Shown here: positions 8,621 to 16,845 of the stretch, piece by piece
Position numbering within the stretch: position 1 is the first letter of the stretch
How the letters are laid out: every line of letters starts with the position of its first letter
NCBI GenBank assembly: GCA_963677165.2
Contig: CAXXSX010000002.1
Location: 186,001 to 250,000, forward strand
Length of the DNA stretch: 64,000 nucleotides
Direction: 5' to 3'
Source: JAFGXT01 sp963677165
GTDB taxonomy: Bacteria > Verrucomicrobiota > Lentisphaeria > Victivallales > SZUA-371
Program-made: the position numbers and the translations under genes
Notes under the pieces: generated by a model
Seen by the model: the letters and a program-made list of their open reading frames with translations, nothing else
Databases searched by the model: none
Told to the model about the DNA's origin: nothing

Positions 8621-9067
8621 ATGAATACAGCACTCGCAGGCGAATCTCTGGATTTCCAGGGGGTTTCCGATCAGCTGAAGGTAGTCATTGCCGACCTGAC
8701 CGATTCCTCAAAACGCCTTCAGAAAGCTATCGTTTCCCGTGACGTTGATACGGTTTGGAAAATCATTGCCGAACAACAGGAATACATGGTAAAATTCGAT
8801 AAATACAATTACCTCTGGAAGCAGATCGTGGTTGATAGCGGTATCGAAAGCCCGAGAATACGGGAGCTGAAACAGGAACTATTCGAAGGTATTGGTAACC
8901 TGAAGAAAACCGGAAGTAACAACGCTGTCCTAATTAGAAGCTTCATCTCTGCTATTAATAAGGCGTTTAAACGCACTATTGGACAAAAGGACCAGGCGAA
9001 GGTATACGGAAAAAAAGGCAAAATGTCTTATAAACAGTCATCAATGCTGATCAATAAAGTCGGCTGA
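8621..9067 (+). CDS. flgN: FlgN-like export chaperone for hook-associated proteins
   Basis: 148 aa, mostly helical. LTDSSKRLQKAIVSRDVDTVWKIIAEQQEYMVKFD resembles the FlgN helix that holds the hook-filament junction proteins before export. The gene stands immediately before flgK (17 bp gap), its expected client. A good AGGAGAAG site precedes the ATG. Sequence conservation in FlgN is weak, so the call rests partly on position. Confidence 0.7.
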   Translation: MNTALAGESLDFQGVSDQLKVVIADLTDSSKRLQKAIVSRDVDTVWKIIAEQQEYMVKFDKYNYLWKQIVVDSGIESPRIRELKQELFEGIGNLKKTGSNNAVLIRSFISAINKAFKRTIGQKDQAKVYGKKGKMSYKQSSMLINKVG

Positions 9068-9084
9068 AGCGAGGAGAAGTAATC

Positions 9085-10512
9085 ATGTCACTCAATGCAG
9101 CAACAAACATAGCCACCAGCGCATTGCTGACCCGGCAGGATCAAATGGAGGTCATTACCACCAATGTATCCAATTCCGACAGTAATGATTATCATGTCAG
9201 ATCAGCAACTTTATCCTATGACGAAATTAACGGTGTTTATATTTCATCGGTTACCAGAGCCTACGACTCAGCTCTGGAAGAAAACCTCAGGGATTCAATC
9301 TCTTCCTATTATTATCAATCTGTATATTATGATAAGATCAGTGATGTTGAAACTGTTATAGGCCCGGACGGAGAAAGTACCCTTACTGATGCATTAACCG
9401 ATTTCGCCAACGCCCTTCAGGATTTGGCAACATCACCTGACGATACAACCACCCGTGCCGAAGTACTTAATACGGCAGAAACGCTGGCTTCAGAAATCAA
9501 TTCTGAATACAGCAGCCTGGCCAGCCTGCGCGACACCATCGCCAACGATGATGCCACAGGAAGCGGCCTGATCTCAACGGCTGTAGATGAGGTCAATACC
9601 CTGCTTGAAGAAATCGCAACCTTGAATGACGCAATTTATAATGCCGAACTGGATTCAGGAGAGGAAGCTCTTGACCTTCGTGATCAACGTGATGCCCTGG
9701 TAAAAGAACTTTCACAATATGTTGAAATTGATGTCGATGAAGTGGAAGACACCAACATGTATACAGTTTCGCTTGTTACAGACAGTGGAACGACTACTTT
9801 GCTTGACGGAAATGATCTGGATCAGAACGTAAATACGTTAGGATATACCATGGTCGACAGTAACAGTGACGGTATTTATGACGATATCCAGATTACTGTA
9901 ACCGATGCCACAAGTGGAACAACCACTGATGTCACCCTTACAGATGACAGCGGAACCATCCAGGCATTGATCGACAGTCGCAAATATATTTGTGACCTGA
10001 TGGATGATCTGTATGACTATGCAACCGCGATTGCCAACACAATAAACACGATCCAAGCCAATGGATACGACTTGGACGATGTTGCCGGAACAGATCTCTT
10101 CAGCGTTGCCACTCAGTCTTCAGACGGAGATATTTTGAGTGTAATAATTACCGACACAGATAAAATTGCAGCATCAGATACCACAGGAGAATCCGGCAAC
10201 AGCGATAACGCAATTGCCATGTGGAACGCTCTGAATGATACTTCCACCTACGGATATAACGGCGAAACCCTGTTGCTTTACTCTGATCAGATCCTTTCCG
10301 ATGTGGCACTGGAAGTAAGTACCAGTGAAAGTCTGGTGGAAACGGCAGAAACAGTTATGGAAATGTATGAAAGTTCGGTATCATCTCTCAGCGGCGTAAG
10401 CACCGATGAAGAAATGGTGGATATGCTCGAAGTTGAAAGAGCTTATCAGGCAGCCTCAAAGTTGATCACCACAATTGATGAAATGCTCGAAACAGTGATT
10501 AATATGGTTTAA
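9085..10512 (+). CDS. flgK: Hook-associated protein 1 FlgK
   Basis: 475 aa. The N-terminus (MSLNAATNIATSALLTRQDQ, then TTNVSNSDSNDYHVRSA) and the C-terminus (MVDMLEVERAYQAASKLITTIDEMLETVINM) are the paired coiled ends of FlgK. The middle is acidic and rich in Thr, Ser and Asp, like surface-exposed, lineage-specific D2/D3 domains. FlgK forms the first junction ring between hook and filament. A GAGGAGAAG ribosome site is present. Confidence 0.93.
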   Translation: MSLNAATNIATSALLTRQDQMEVITTNVSNSDSNDYHVRSATLSYDEINGVYISSVTRAYDSALEENLRDSISSYYYQSVYYDKISDVETVIGPDGESTLTDALTDFANALQDLATSPDDTTTRAEVLNTAETLASEINSEYSSLASLRDTIANDDATGSGLISTAVDEVNTLLEEIATLNDAIYNAELDSGEEALDLRDQRDALVKELSQYVEIDVDEVEDTNMYTVSLVTDSGTTTLLDGNDLDQNVNTLGYTMVDSNSDGIYDDIQITVTDATSGTTTDVTLTDDSGTIQALIDSRKYICDLMDDLYDYATAIANTINTIQANGYDLDDVAGTDLFSVATQSSDGDILSVIITDTDKIAASDTTGESGNSDNAIAMWNALNDTSTYGYNGETLLLYSDQILSDVALEVSTSESLVETAETVMEMYESSVSSLSGVSTDEEMVDMLEVERAYQAASKLITTIDEMLETVINMV

Positions 10513-10538
10513 ACAATTTTTAAACCGGGAGAATTATC

Positions 10539-10700
10539 ATGAAAAATAAAAAAGATGCCAGAATGAAAGAAGTTCAGACTTCTCATGTGAGTTCCGCCAA
10601 TTGCGGTCCGTTGAAATCTCTTTTTATGGAATTGAACAATCAACTCCAGGATTATCTGGATGCCCTTAAAACCGCTTCCGGAGATCAAAACTCTAACTGA
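10539..10700 (+). CDS. Small 53 aa protein between flgK and the nucleotidyltransferase
   Basis: 53 aa with ATG at 10539, preceded by GGGAGA at 10527-10532, and stop TGA at 10698. The first half is basic and polar (MKNKKDARMKEVQ), with a lone cysteine in SSANCGPLKS; the second half is an amphipathic helix (LFMELNNQLQDYLDALKTA). It sits 26 bp after flgK and 23 bp before the next gene. I recognise no family. It could be a small chaperone or assembly factor. The ribosome site and tight packing are the reasons to call it. Confidence 0.6.
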   Translation: MKNKKDARMKEVQTSHVSSANCGPLKSLFMELNNQLQDYLDALKTASGDQNSN

Positions 10701-10723
10701 GAACCGCTGGAAGGAGTATAATT

Positions 10724-11830
10724 ATGGTTACCGGACAAATGTCAGCAGATAAACTTCGCCAGGCGCTGGTTCACTACAGCACCACGGTTGAAGAAGTTCT
10801 GAAAAATATGGAAAATGAAGTCGCGGTCGTAGTAGATAACGACGGTGCTCTTTGTGGACTGGTTACAGATGGAGATATCCGTCGTGCCTTCCTGGCCGGA
10901 GCCAATATGCAAACACCTGTAGTTGATTTCATGACAAAAACTCCAATGACCATAAAAGAAGATGATAATGTTTCCAGTTCGGAAATCATGGCTATTATGC
11001 TTGAACGTAAAATCCGTCATTTACCGGTAGTTGATAATAGCAACATTCCGGTAGGGCTGGAACTGCTTAAGGACCAGTACAACGAACAGGATATTGCTCA
11101 GGCAGTACTCATGGCCGGAGGAAAAGGCACCAGGCTGCATCCATTAACTGTAGATACTCCAAAACCGTTACTCAAGGTTGGTGACAAAACAATTATTGAT
11201 AATGTAATTTCTGGTCTGAATACCAGTGGAGTCAGCAATATCGTTGTATCCGTCAATTATCTGGGAGACCAGATCAAAAATCACCTGAACAACAATAATA
11301 ACAACAATTTACACCTCGAATATCTTGAAGAAAAGAAAGCACTGGGAACTGCAGGAGCGTTGTCACTGCTTTCTCCACGACCGGATCGCGGCTTTATTGT
11401 CATGAACGCCGACCTGATGACGGAAATGGACTACAAGGCATTCGTAAGATTTCACCGAGAGGCAGATAATGACATAACCGTGTGTGTCAGAAAGTATGAG
11501 GAAACTGTTCCATTCGGAGTAGTCGACCTTGGCTCCAATAGCCGTGAAGTAACCGGAATCCGGGAAAAACCGGTAAATACTTATCTGGTTAACGCAGGGA
11601 TTTATATGATGGAGCCAAAAATTGTTGACCTCATACCGAAAAATACTTTTTATGACATGGTATCCCTGATTCAGGCGGCACTCCGCCACGGATACAAGGT
11701 TGCCGCCTTCCCTATACTGGAATACTGGCGGGATATCGGCCGACATCAGGAAATGGACCTGGCACGGCACGAATGGGAATTAAAAAAAAATAAAGAATTA
11801 AATACAGAGGTGTCATTATGTGCGCAATGA
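10724..11830 (+). CDS. CBS-domain sugar-phosphate nucleotidyltransferase (PtmE-like)
   Basis: 368 aa. Residues 1-120 form a CBS pair (VVVDNDGALCGLVTDGDIRRAFL; IRHLPVVDNSNIPVGLELL). From about residue 125 comes a nucleotidyltransferase: LMAGGKGTRLHPLTVDTPKPL is the NTP-binding signature, FIVMNADLM gives the metal-binding Asp and VNAGIYMM a conserved product-site segment. It should couple a sugar-1-phosphate to a nucleotide. The same domain order is known in PtmE of Campylobacter, which makes a GDP-sugar for flagellin glycosylation. It lies inside the operon, after a GGAAGGAG site, and overlaps flgL by 13 bp. Confidence 0.85.
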   Translation: MVTGQMSADKLRQALVHYSTTVEEVLKNMENEVAVVVDNDGALCGLVTDGDIRRAFLAGANMQTPVVDFMTKTPMTIKEDDNVSSSEIMAIMLERKIRHLPVVDNSNIPVGLELLKDQYNEQDIAQAVLMAGGKGTRLHPLTVDTPKPLLKVGDKTIIDNVISGLNTSGVSNIVVSVNYLGDQIKNHLNNNNNNNLHLEYLEEKKALGTAGALSLLSPRPDRGFIVMNADLMTEMDYKAFVRFHREADNDITVCVRKYEETVPFGVVDLGSNSREVTGIREKPVNTYLVNAGIYMMEPKIVDLIPKNTFYDMVSLIQAALRHGYKVAAFPILEYWRDIGRHQEMDLARHEWELKKNKELNTEVSLCAQ

Positions 11831-12756
11831 GAGTTTCAGACCTGACGATGCTCAGTACAATGCAGTCGTCAGTCGCGAACAACCGGGAAGAATATTCCAA
11901 TGTGATGCTGCAGATTTCCACCGGCAGTAATTATCTGAATCGTTCAGACAATGTTTCCGAAACCGAACAGGCAGCACTGCTGCAGATCAGCGAAGATAAA
12001 TACAATCAATGGATTGAAAATCTGGAAACCGCTGAAACCTGGGAAGAAATCACTGATTCATCCAACCAGGAAATTCTTGATATTATGCAGGAAATAAGTT
12101 CGATCATCACAGAGGCCAACTCCGAAGTGAACTCCGACAGTGACCTTGAATCACTGGCCACAGAAGTTTATGAATATATTGAAGCGCTGATCGACCTGGG
12201 CAATACAACTTACAACGGTAGTAATATTTATGCAGGAACAGGTTCTTGTGACGAAACTTTTACTTCCTATGACGATGATAGTGATGGAATTATCGATAGA
12301 GTTGAATATAACGGCTCTTCCACTCAACGTAAAGTGTCCTCATCAGAATCATCGACCATTTCATATGGGACATTAGGAACTGATTTATTTGAGTTCGAAT
12401 ATACCGATGACAGTGGTACTACTTCAACCGTTGACGTTTTCGACGAGTTGATCTCGCTGTATAATGACCTTATGAGCGGAACTGTCGATGAAGACAATCT
12501 GGAAAAACTTGAAGCTGCTGTCGACAACGTAACCGCAGCCACCGTTGTTACAACCTCCAACGAAAATAGAATAGCGAGCGCAATCGACAATCTGGAATCC
12601 CTGGTAACCGTTACCGAAACAAATATCAGTGAAATCCTGGATGTTGACGAAACGGAAGCGATTACTCAGTATTATGCAATCGAAGCCGCCCTTGAGGCCG
12701 CTTTGGAAATGATCAGTAGAATCAACGATATGTCTATCCTTAATTATATCAACTGA
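11818..12756 (+). CDS. flgL: Hook-associated protein 3 FlgL
   Basis: 312 aa. MRVSDLTMLSTMQSSVANNR and QISTGSNYLNRSDNVSETEQAAL match the flagellin/FlgL N-terminal helices, and the C-terminus (YYAIEAALEAALEMISRINDMSILNYIN) matches the partner helix. FlgL is the second junction protein between hook and filament. I keep the ATG at 11818 (GAGG 11807-11810 is 7 bp upstream); the ATG at 11827 gives the more usual MRVSD start. It is the last gene of the operon, before a strong terminator. Confidence 0.9.
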   Translation: MCAMRVSDLTMLSTMQSSVANNREEYSNVMLQISTGSNYLNRSDNVSETEQAALLQISEDKYNQWIENLETAETWEEITDSSNQEILDIMQEISSIITEANSEVNSDSDLESLATEVYEYIEALIDLGNTTYNGSNIYAGTGSCDETFTSYDDDSDGIIDRVEYNGSSTQRKVSSSESSTISYGTLGTDLFEFEYTDDSGTTSTVDVFDELISLYNDLMSGTVDEDNLEKLEAAVDNVTAATVVTTSNENRIASAIDNLESLVTVTETNISEILDVDETEAITQYYAIEAALEAALEMISRINDMSILNYIN

Positions 12757-12778
12757 TCCCAAGCCTATTACCTTTGCT

Positions 12779-12815
12779 GCGGCTTTCCTGCAACTACAGG
12801 AAAGCCGCTTTTTTT
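12779..12815 (+). terminator. Rho-independent terminator of the flagellar operon
   Basis: A perfect 12 bp stem (GCGGCTTTCCTG / CAGGAAAGCCGC) with a 6-base loop is followed by seven T. It lies 22 bp after the flgL stop. Confidence 0.93.
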
Positions 12816-13019
12816 AACTCCATTTTAGTAATCCAAACATAATTGAAGCATCTTGTTCCTCTCCAGCAAAGACATTAAAACTTAATTAATCAAACATTAG
12901 TTTTAGGTTATATCGGTTCTTTTTCACTTTTATTTTCAGGCAATTGTATTAGTAGTATTTTCAAAGCCGACATGGGGATCGGTTTTGTAAAATATTAAAT
13001 TAAAAAATCAGGAAGAAAA

Positions 13020-13880
13020 ATGAAAAAGGAAACAGTAAAAAAACGTTTCACTCTTATCGAACTCCTGGTCGTTATTGCAATCATTGCAATACTGGCAGGA
13101 ATCCTCTTACCGACACTGTCAATGGCTCGCGAACGCGGTCGTGCTATCGCCAGCGCCAACAACTGCAAACAGTGGGGGACAGGCTACATGATGGCCGCTG
13201 ATGATTACAATGAAAGAGTTCCGTGGGATGGAGAAGATACCCTTAGTGATATCTACAGTACTACAACTGATGATTTAAATGAAGTCTGGCTGGATATAGT
13301 TCCTCCTTATGTAGGACAGGCCGCTTTCAAAGATTTTGGTACTGACAAAGATGAGGCAGGTAAAAAATTTCACGGCAATTCCATCTTCAGTGACCCGTCT
13401 GCTCGCAATCCTGACGGAACAGAAGATGACTTTGACAAATGGGATAGCAATACCCAGCTTTTCACGGAATCAAGCTACTATCATTTTTTCAGCTATGTGC
13501 CAAACTCGAAAGTTGATGGAAGCAGCGAATACTATCCTTATGATACAGAAAAAAACATTCAACGCGTAAAACTCAACCAGATTAAATATGCTTCGGCAAC
13601 AGTGCTGTTACTTGAAAAACGTACAAGCGCATCTGAAATCACCGGTCAGGGACTTGATGATAAATATGCTGATAAATCTGTAAACAGGTTGAAGGCAAAC
13701 TGGAAACGAGTAGCAGCTCGTCATAACAAGGGAGCATATCTGGTTTTTGCCGATGGTCACGTCTCTCATATGTCATATTCTTATATGCTTACCAAAGCAG
13801 ATCCTGATTATATTGATGGGGATAAAAAAGGTTACAACAAACAAGACATCATCTGGGATCCGCTTGGCAGAGCGGACTGA
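13020..13880 (+). CDS. Type II secretion-like pseudopilin with DGH box
   Basis: 286 aa. After a short basic leader comes FTLIELLVVIAIIAILA, the prepilin peptidase cleavage site (before F) with Glu+5 and the membrane helix. The C-terminal ARHNKGAYLVFADGHVSH is the 'DGH' box of the large prepilin-like families of Planctomycetes and Lentisphaerae. The body has acidic and aromatic stretches. Its exact role is unknown; such proteins are exported to the envelope and may be pseudopilus tips or surface proteins. A GGAAGAAAA site precedes the ATG; 200 bp of AT-rich upstream DNA must hold the promoter. Confidence 0.85.
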   Translation: MKKETVKKRFTLIELLVVIAIIAILAGILLPTLSMARERGRAIASANNCKQWGTGYMMAADDYNERVPWDGEDTLSDIYSTTTDDLNEVWLDIVPPYVGQAAFKDFGTDKDEAGKKFHGNSIFSDPSARNPDGTEDDFDKWDSNTQLFTESSYYHFFSYVPNSKVDGSSEYYPYDTEKNIQRVKLNQIKYASATVLLLEKRTSASEITGQGLDDKYADKSVNRLKANWKRVAARHNKGAYLVFADGHVSHMSYSYMLTKADPDYIDGDKKGYNKQDIIWDPLGRAD

Positions 13881-13900
13881 TTAAGCGGGATAAATATCAC

Positions 13901-15091
13901 ATGAAACATATCAAATCAATATTAATTCCACTGCTGGGTCTGGTTGCCATAGCGGCTCCGGCAGGGGATTTTAGCAGTAAAATCTTTTACGGAAAAGATT
14001 ACGGCAATATCCAGGCGGAAATCATCCAATACTACCCGAAACGACGGATTGTCATAGCAAACGATGACCCGGCAAAAAGAATTCACACATTTGTGCTTGA
14101 TCCTGCCGGTAAAGAACTGATCAAGACCGGTGATTTCCCAATGCCAATGCATCCATCAAGTTTGGCTGTATTTCCCGGCAAACCATATGTGATCACTGTC
14201 GGCTTCAAGGATGGCGGAAAAGGAATGCTGGTAGTCAATGGATTAGGCATAAACAACTTCGGGCAGCAGATGTATCAATTGCCGGTCGGAGACCATCCCG
14301 ACTCTATTGCCATTTCTCCCGATGGAAGATTTGCCGTTATCGCCTGCGAATCAGAAGAACACGGAGATATGCGTCCATCAATCGATTTCATTGATCTCAG
14401 GGAATTGAAAGCCGGAACCGGTGGACCAAAACTCTTAAAACGAATTGATGGCGTTATGCTGTCAAATGAGCTTGGAGTTCCGGAAAAAGTAATTGAACCG
14501 GAATTCGCGGCCATTTCTCCGGACAGTCGCATGGCGGCGGTTTCATGCCAGGAAAATAACGCAGTAATCCTGTTTGATACAACTGGCACATATCCAAAAT
14601 ACCAGGAAACCGTAAAGCTTCCAGTCTACAGCGAACCCGATGGAATTACATTAGCTGGTACCAATGGTAACTATCTGCTTGGAATAGCAGAAGAAGGCGG
14701 AAAAATAAACGGCAACAAGAAACATCGCGGCGGTAACGCATTCTCCATCTATCAGGTTGGTTTTAGAAAAAAAGCCAGACTGTTATGCAGACGCGACCTG
14801 AGAAAAACTCTTCCCGGAATCAAACCGACCAAAAGAATTGATCCGGAAAATGTCGGTTTCATAACCATTAACGGAAAACAACAATTCTTCGTACTAATGG
14901 AAAGACTTGACGCAGTGGCATTCTATGATGTCACAGACTTAACCAACCCACGACTGCTGGGACTGGGAAAATGCGGGGCTCGACCGGAAGGATATTGTAT
15001 TGCGCAATTAGGGAATCGTGTAAAACTGATCACCGGTGATGAAGATGAAGACGGGGGAACCGGAGCAATAACAGTAATTGATATGAAATAA
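13901..15091 (+). CDS. Secreted beta-propeller protein (YVTN/lactonase-like repeats)
   Basis: 396 aa. Signal peptide MKHIKSILIPLLGLVAIAAPA. The mature part has propeller-blade repeats: HPDSIAISPDGRFAVIACES, FAAISPDSRMAAVSCQENN and EPDGITLAGTNGNY, typical of seven-blade YVTN/lactonase-like proteins. The lone DxD-rich end (GDEDEDGGTGAITVIDM) may bind calcium. It starts 20 bp after the pseudopilin gene and a terminator follows, so the two form a small unit. Substrate or partner unknown. Confidence 0.7.
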   Translation: MKHIKSILIPLLGLVAIAAPAGDFSSKIFYGKDYGNIQAEIIQYYPKRRIVIANDDPAKRIHTFVLDPAGKELIKTGDFPMPMHPSSLAVFPGKPYVITVGFKDGGKGMLVVNGLGINNFGQQMYQLPVGDHPDSIAISPDGRFAVIACESEEHGDMRPSIDFIDLRELKAGTGGPKLLKRIDGVMLSNELGVPEKVIEPEFAAISPDSRMAAVSCQENNAVILFDTTGTYPKYQETVKLPVYSEPDGITLAGTNGNYLLGIAEEGGKINGNKKHRGGNAFSIYQVGFRKKARLLCRRDLRKTLPGIKPTKRIDPENVGFITINGKQQFFVLMERLDAVAFYDVTDLTNPRLLGLGKCGARPEGYCIAQLGNRVKLITGDEDEDGGTGAITVIDMK

Positions 15092-15118
15092 GAAAATTAC
15101 TTGTTTCTCCCCTTGGGA

Positions 15119-15160
15119 AACCGTGGCGGAATTTTTCGCCACGGTTATTTTATTTTTTTG
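15119..15160 (+). terminator. Terminator after the beta-propeller gene
   Basis: AACCGTGGCG and CGCCACGGTT form a 10 bp stem around an 8-base loop, followed by the T-rich TATTTTATTTTTTT. It overlaps the stop of the convergent gene. Confidence 0.85.
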
Positions 15161-15969
15161 GCTTCTTTCTGCTTTTCCAGCTTTTCCTGCCGCTCTTCTT
15201 CGGCTCTTTCCTCCATGCGTCGTTTCATATATTCCATAATATAAACTCGCAGAGCGTATGGATAGATCGTTACATGCAGCAAGCCGCTTTCATCAATATA
15301 AAAATCGGAAATAATCTTAGTCAGCGGAGCGATATCTTCATTATTCGCAGAAATCTCATTGATAATTGTCTGGTTTACCGTTTTTGCGGGAACTCCAATT
15401 TTACCGGCCCTTACATCTTTACAGGTAAACTTGATATTACCGTTTTTCATTTCGGGAATAAACCTGCCATATAAATTGATATATTTACCAAATAAAATGG
15501 AAAACGGCAATTCATAGGAATATTCGCAGCAAAAGCATTTATCAGCATATTTTACATTAAGCCCTGCGGGCCAGACAAATCGCGAATCATCATCGTTACT
15601 CAGCTGGGTTCCCATTATGGTTTTCCCCACCGTCTGAACATTCGTCAAGATTACATTAATCTCTTTTTCGGATAAAGTCAGTTTATATGAATCTTCCGGC
15701 TTACTACGAAACATTTGCTGATAGACCGGGATAATCTTCCGCTGGACTGCGGAAAAAGCAACCATATCTAAAGCTTCCGGTGTGTACTCCACCGGCTTGG
15801 TTGCAAGCAACTTTGAGGCAATTGCCCCGGTTAGAATCATAATACCAAGAACAAAAACGGCAACAACAGAAAATACTATCAGAAAGATCTTTCTGGCAGC
15901 GCTTCCCGAAACATGTCTTATGTCCTCTGCCGGAACCAGCATGTTTTCGTCATTCTGTTCTTTATCCAT
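15145..15969 (-). CDS. Single-pass membrane protein of unknown function
   Basis: 274 aa from ATG 15969, chosen because GGAGG (15974-15978) lies just upstream; a GTG at 15984 would add five residues. Residues 1-25 are polar, about 26-54 form one membrane helix (IFLIVFSVVAVFVLGIMILT), and the rest should be periplasmic. The tail is a charged helix (MKRRMEERAEEERQEKLEKQ). The middle (TLSEKEINVILTNVQ; VPAKTVNQTIINEI) has the feel of a lipid- or polymer-binding fold, but I name no family. It begins about 25 bp after tsaB and is probably co-transcribed. Confidence 0.75.
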   Translation of the reverse strand: MDKEQNDENMLVPAEDIRHVSGSAARKIFLIVFSVVAVFVLGIMILTGAIASKLLATKPVEYTPEALDMVAFSAVQRKIIPVYQQMFRSKPEDSYKLTLSEKEINVILTNVQTVGKTIMGTQLSNDDDSRFVWPAGLNVKYADKCFCCEYSYELPFSILFGKYINLYGRFIPEMKNGNIKFTCKDVRAGKIGVPAKTVNQTIINEISANNEDIAPLTKIISDFYIDESGLLHVTIYPYALRVYIMEYMKRRMEERAEEERQEKLEKQKEAKKIK

Positions 15970-15994
15970 TGCCCTCCGAGCCACAGTCCATGAG

Positions 15995-16690
15995 TCAAAC
16001 TGTTTTAATTTCCATCGGTTTCACAAATACCGCCTGGCGAATATAGACAAGCTCTGTCAGATCATTGTTCCAGTTATCCGATTCGATATTCAACATTTTT
16101 TCGATTGGAAGATGCTCAATTAATTCAACCCGGTTAAACAGGTCCGGATACAATACGCCTTCTATCGCGGTACGATCATAACCAAAAGCCGCGAGACGAT
16201 CATATTTACCGCACAGTTCTCTGGCATTATCAACATTAACCACTTCGGTAGCACCATCGGCGACAAGCTGTCCATTTGACTCAACCGCCACCCCGAACAG
16301 CAATAATTCGTGGTTTCTTCCATCAAACAATACGGCAACCTTTTCCCCGGCGGCTGGAGCAAGCCCGGCTGCCAGTCCCAATGCGGTAGGCAGTGAGCGA
16401 GCCTTTACTTCGGCTTTATCAAAAATCAGTCCGCCGACCAGAGAGGCCGCCATCCGCAACCCGGTAAAGCTTCCGGGACCGGACCCTACCGTCCATTTTT
16501 TGATCTGATCGAGCTCAATATTAGATTCCTTCAGGCAATCAAGCACCCATTCCAGCAATAATGCCGCAGTACGCCCACGCATGGGACGATTCTTAGCAAA
16601 GCAGGGAGTTTCCGAACCGTTTTCCGCCACCGCAAATGAGGCTTCGACTCCGGAAAGATCGACTGCCGCACAATATTTTTTCTGTTCCAT
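15995..16690 (-). CDS. tsaB: tRNA threonylcarbamoyladenosine biosynthesis protein TsaB
   Basis: 231 aa. The N-terminus CAAVDLSGVEASFAV has the ASKHA-fold start and GPGSFTGLRMAASLVGGL is the TsaB signature. TsaB is the scaffold that pairs with TsaD and TsaE to transfer the threonylcarbamoyl group to A37 of ANN-decoding tRNAs. The C-terminal part is normal in length. It heads a two-gene minus-strand unit. tsaD and tsaE are not in the window. Confidence 0.9.
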   Translation of the reverse strand: MEQKKYCAAVDLSGVEASFAVAENGSETPCFAKNRPMRGRTAALLLEWVLDCLKESNIELDQIKKWTVGSGPGSFTGLRMAASLVGGLIFDKAEVKARSLPTALGLAAGLAPAAGEKVAVLFDGRNHELLLFGVAVESNGQLVADGATEVVNVDNARELCGKYDRLAAFGYDRTAIEGVLYPDLFNRVELIEHLPIEKMLNIESDNWNNDLTELVYIRQAVFVKPMEIKTV

Positions 16691-16747
16691 TGTATAAATC
16701 CGATATTATTGAGATCATTTCAAGAGTATCTCATTTTTTCTCTTTTT

Positions 16748-16807
16748 CCGCTTCCGTAGCGCATCGCGCGGAGTATGAAGCGGCACTAACGCCATCCGTC
16801 GTACAGA
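16748..16807 (+). repeat. Partial copy of the 170-180 bp interspersed repeat (third copy)
   Basis: It shares the 3' third of the elements at 24358-24526 and 34904-35084: CCGCTTCCG, a GAAGCGG closing arm, then AACGCC-TCCGTCGTAC. CCGCTTC/GAAGCGG encloses an inner CCG..GCG/CGC.CGG stem. It lies between the convergent-side ends of tsaB and epmA leader sequences. Confidence 0.6.
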
Positions 16808-16845
16808 TTCAGATTATATTAATTTAATTTACAGTTCAGATGGGG

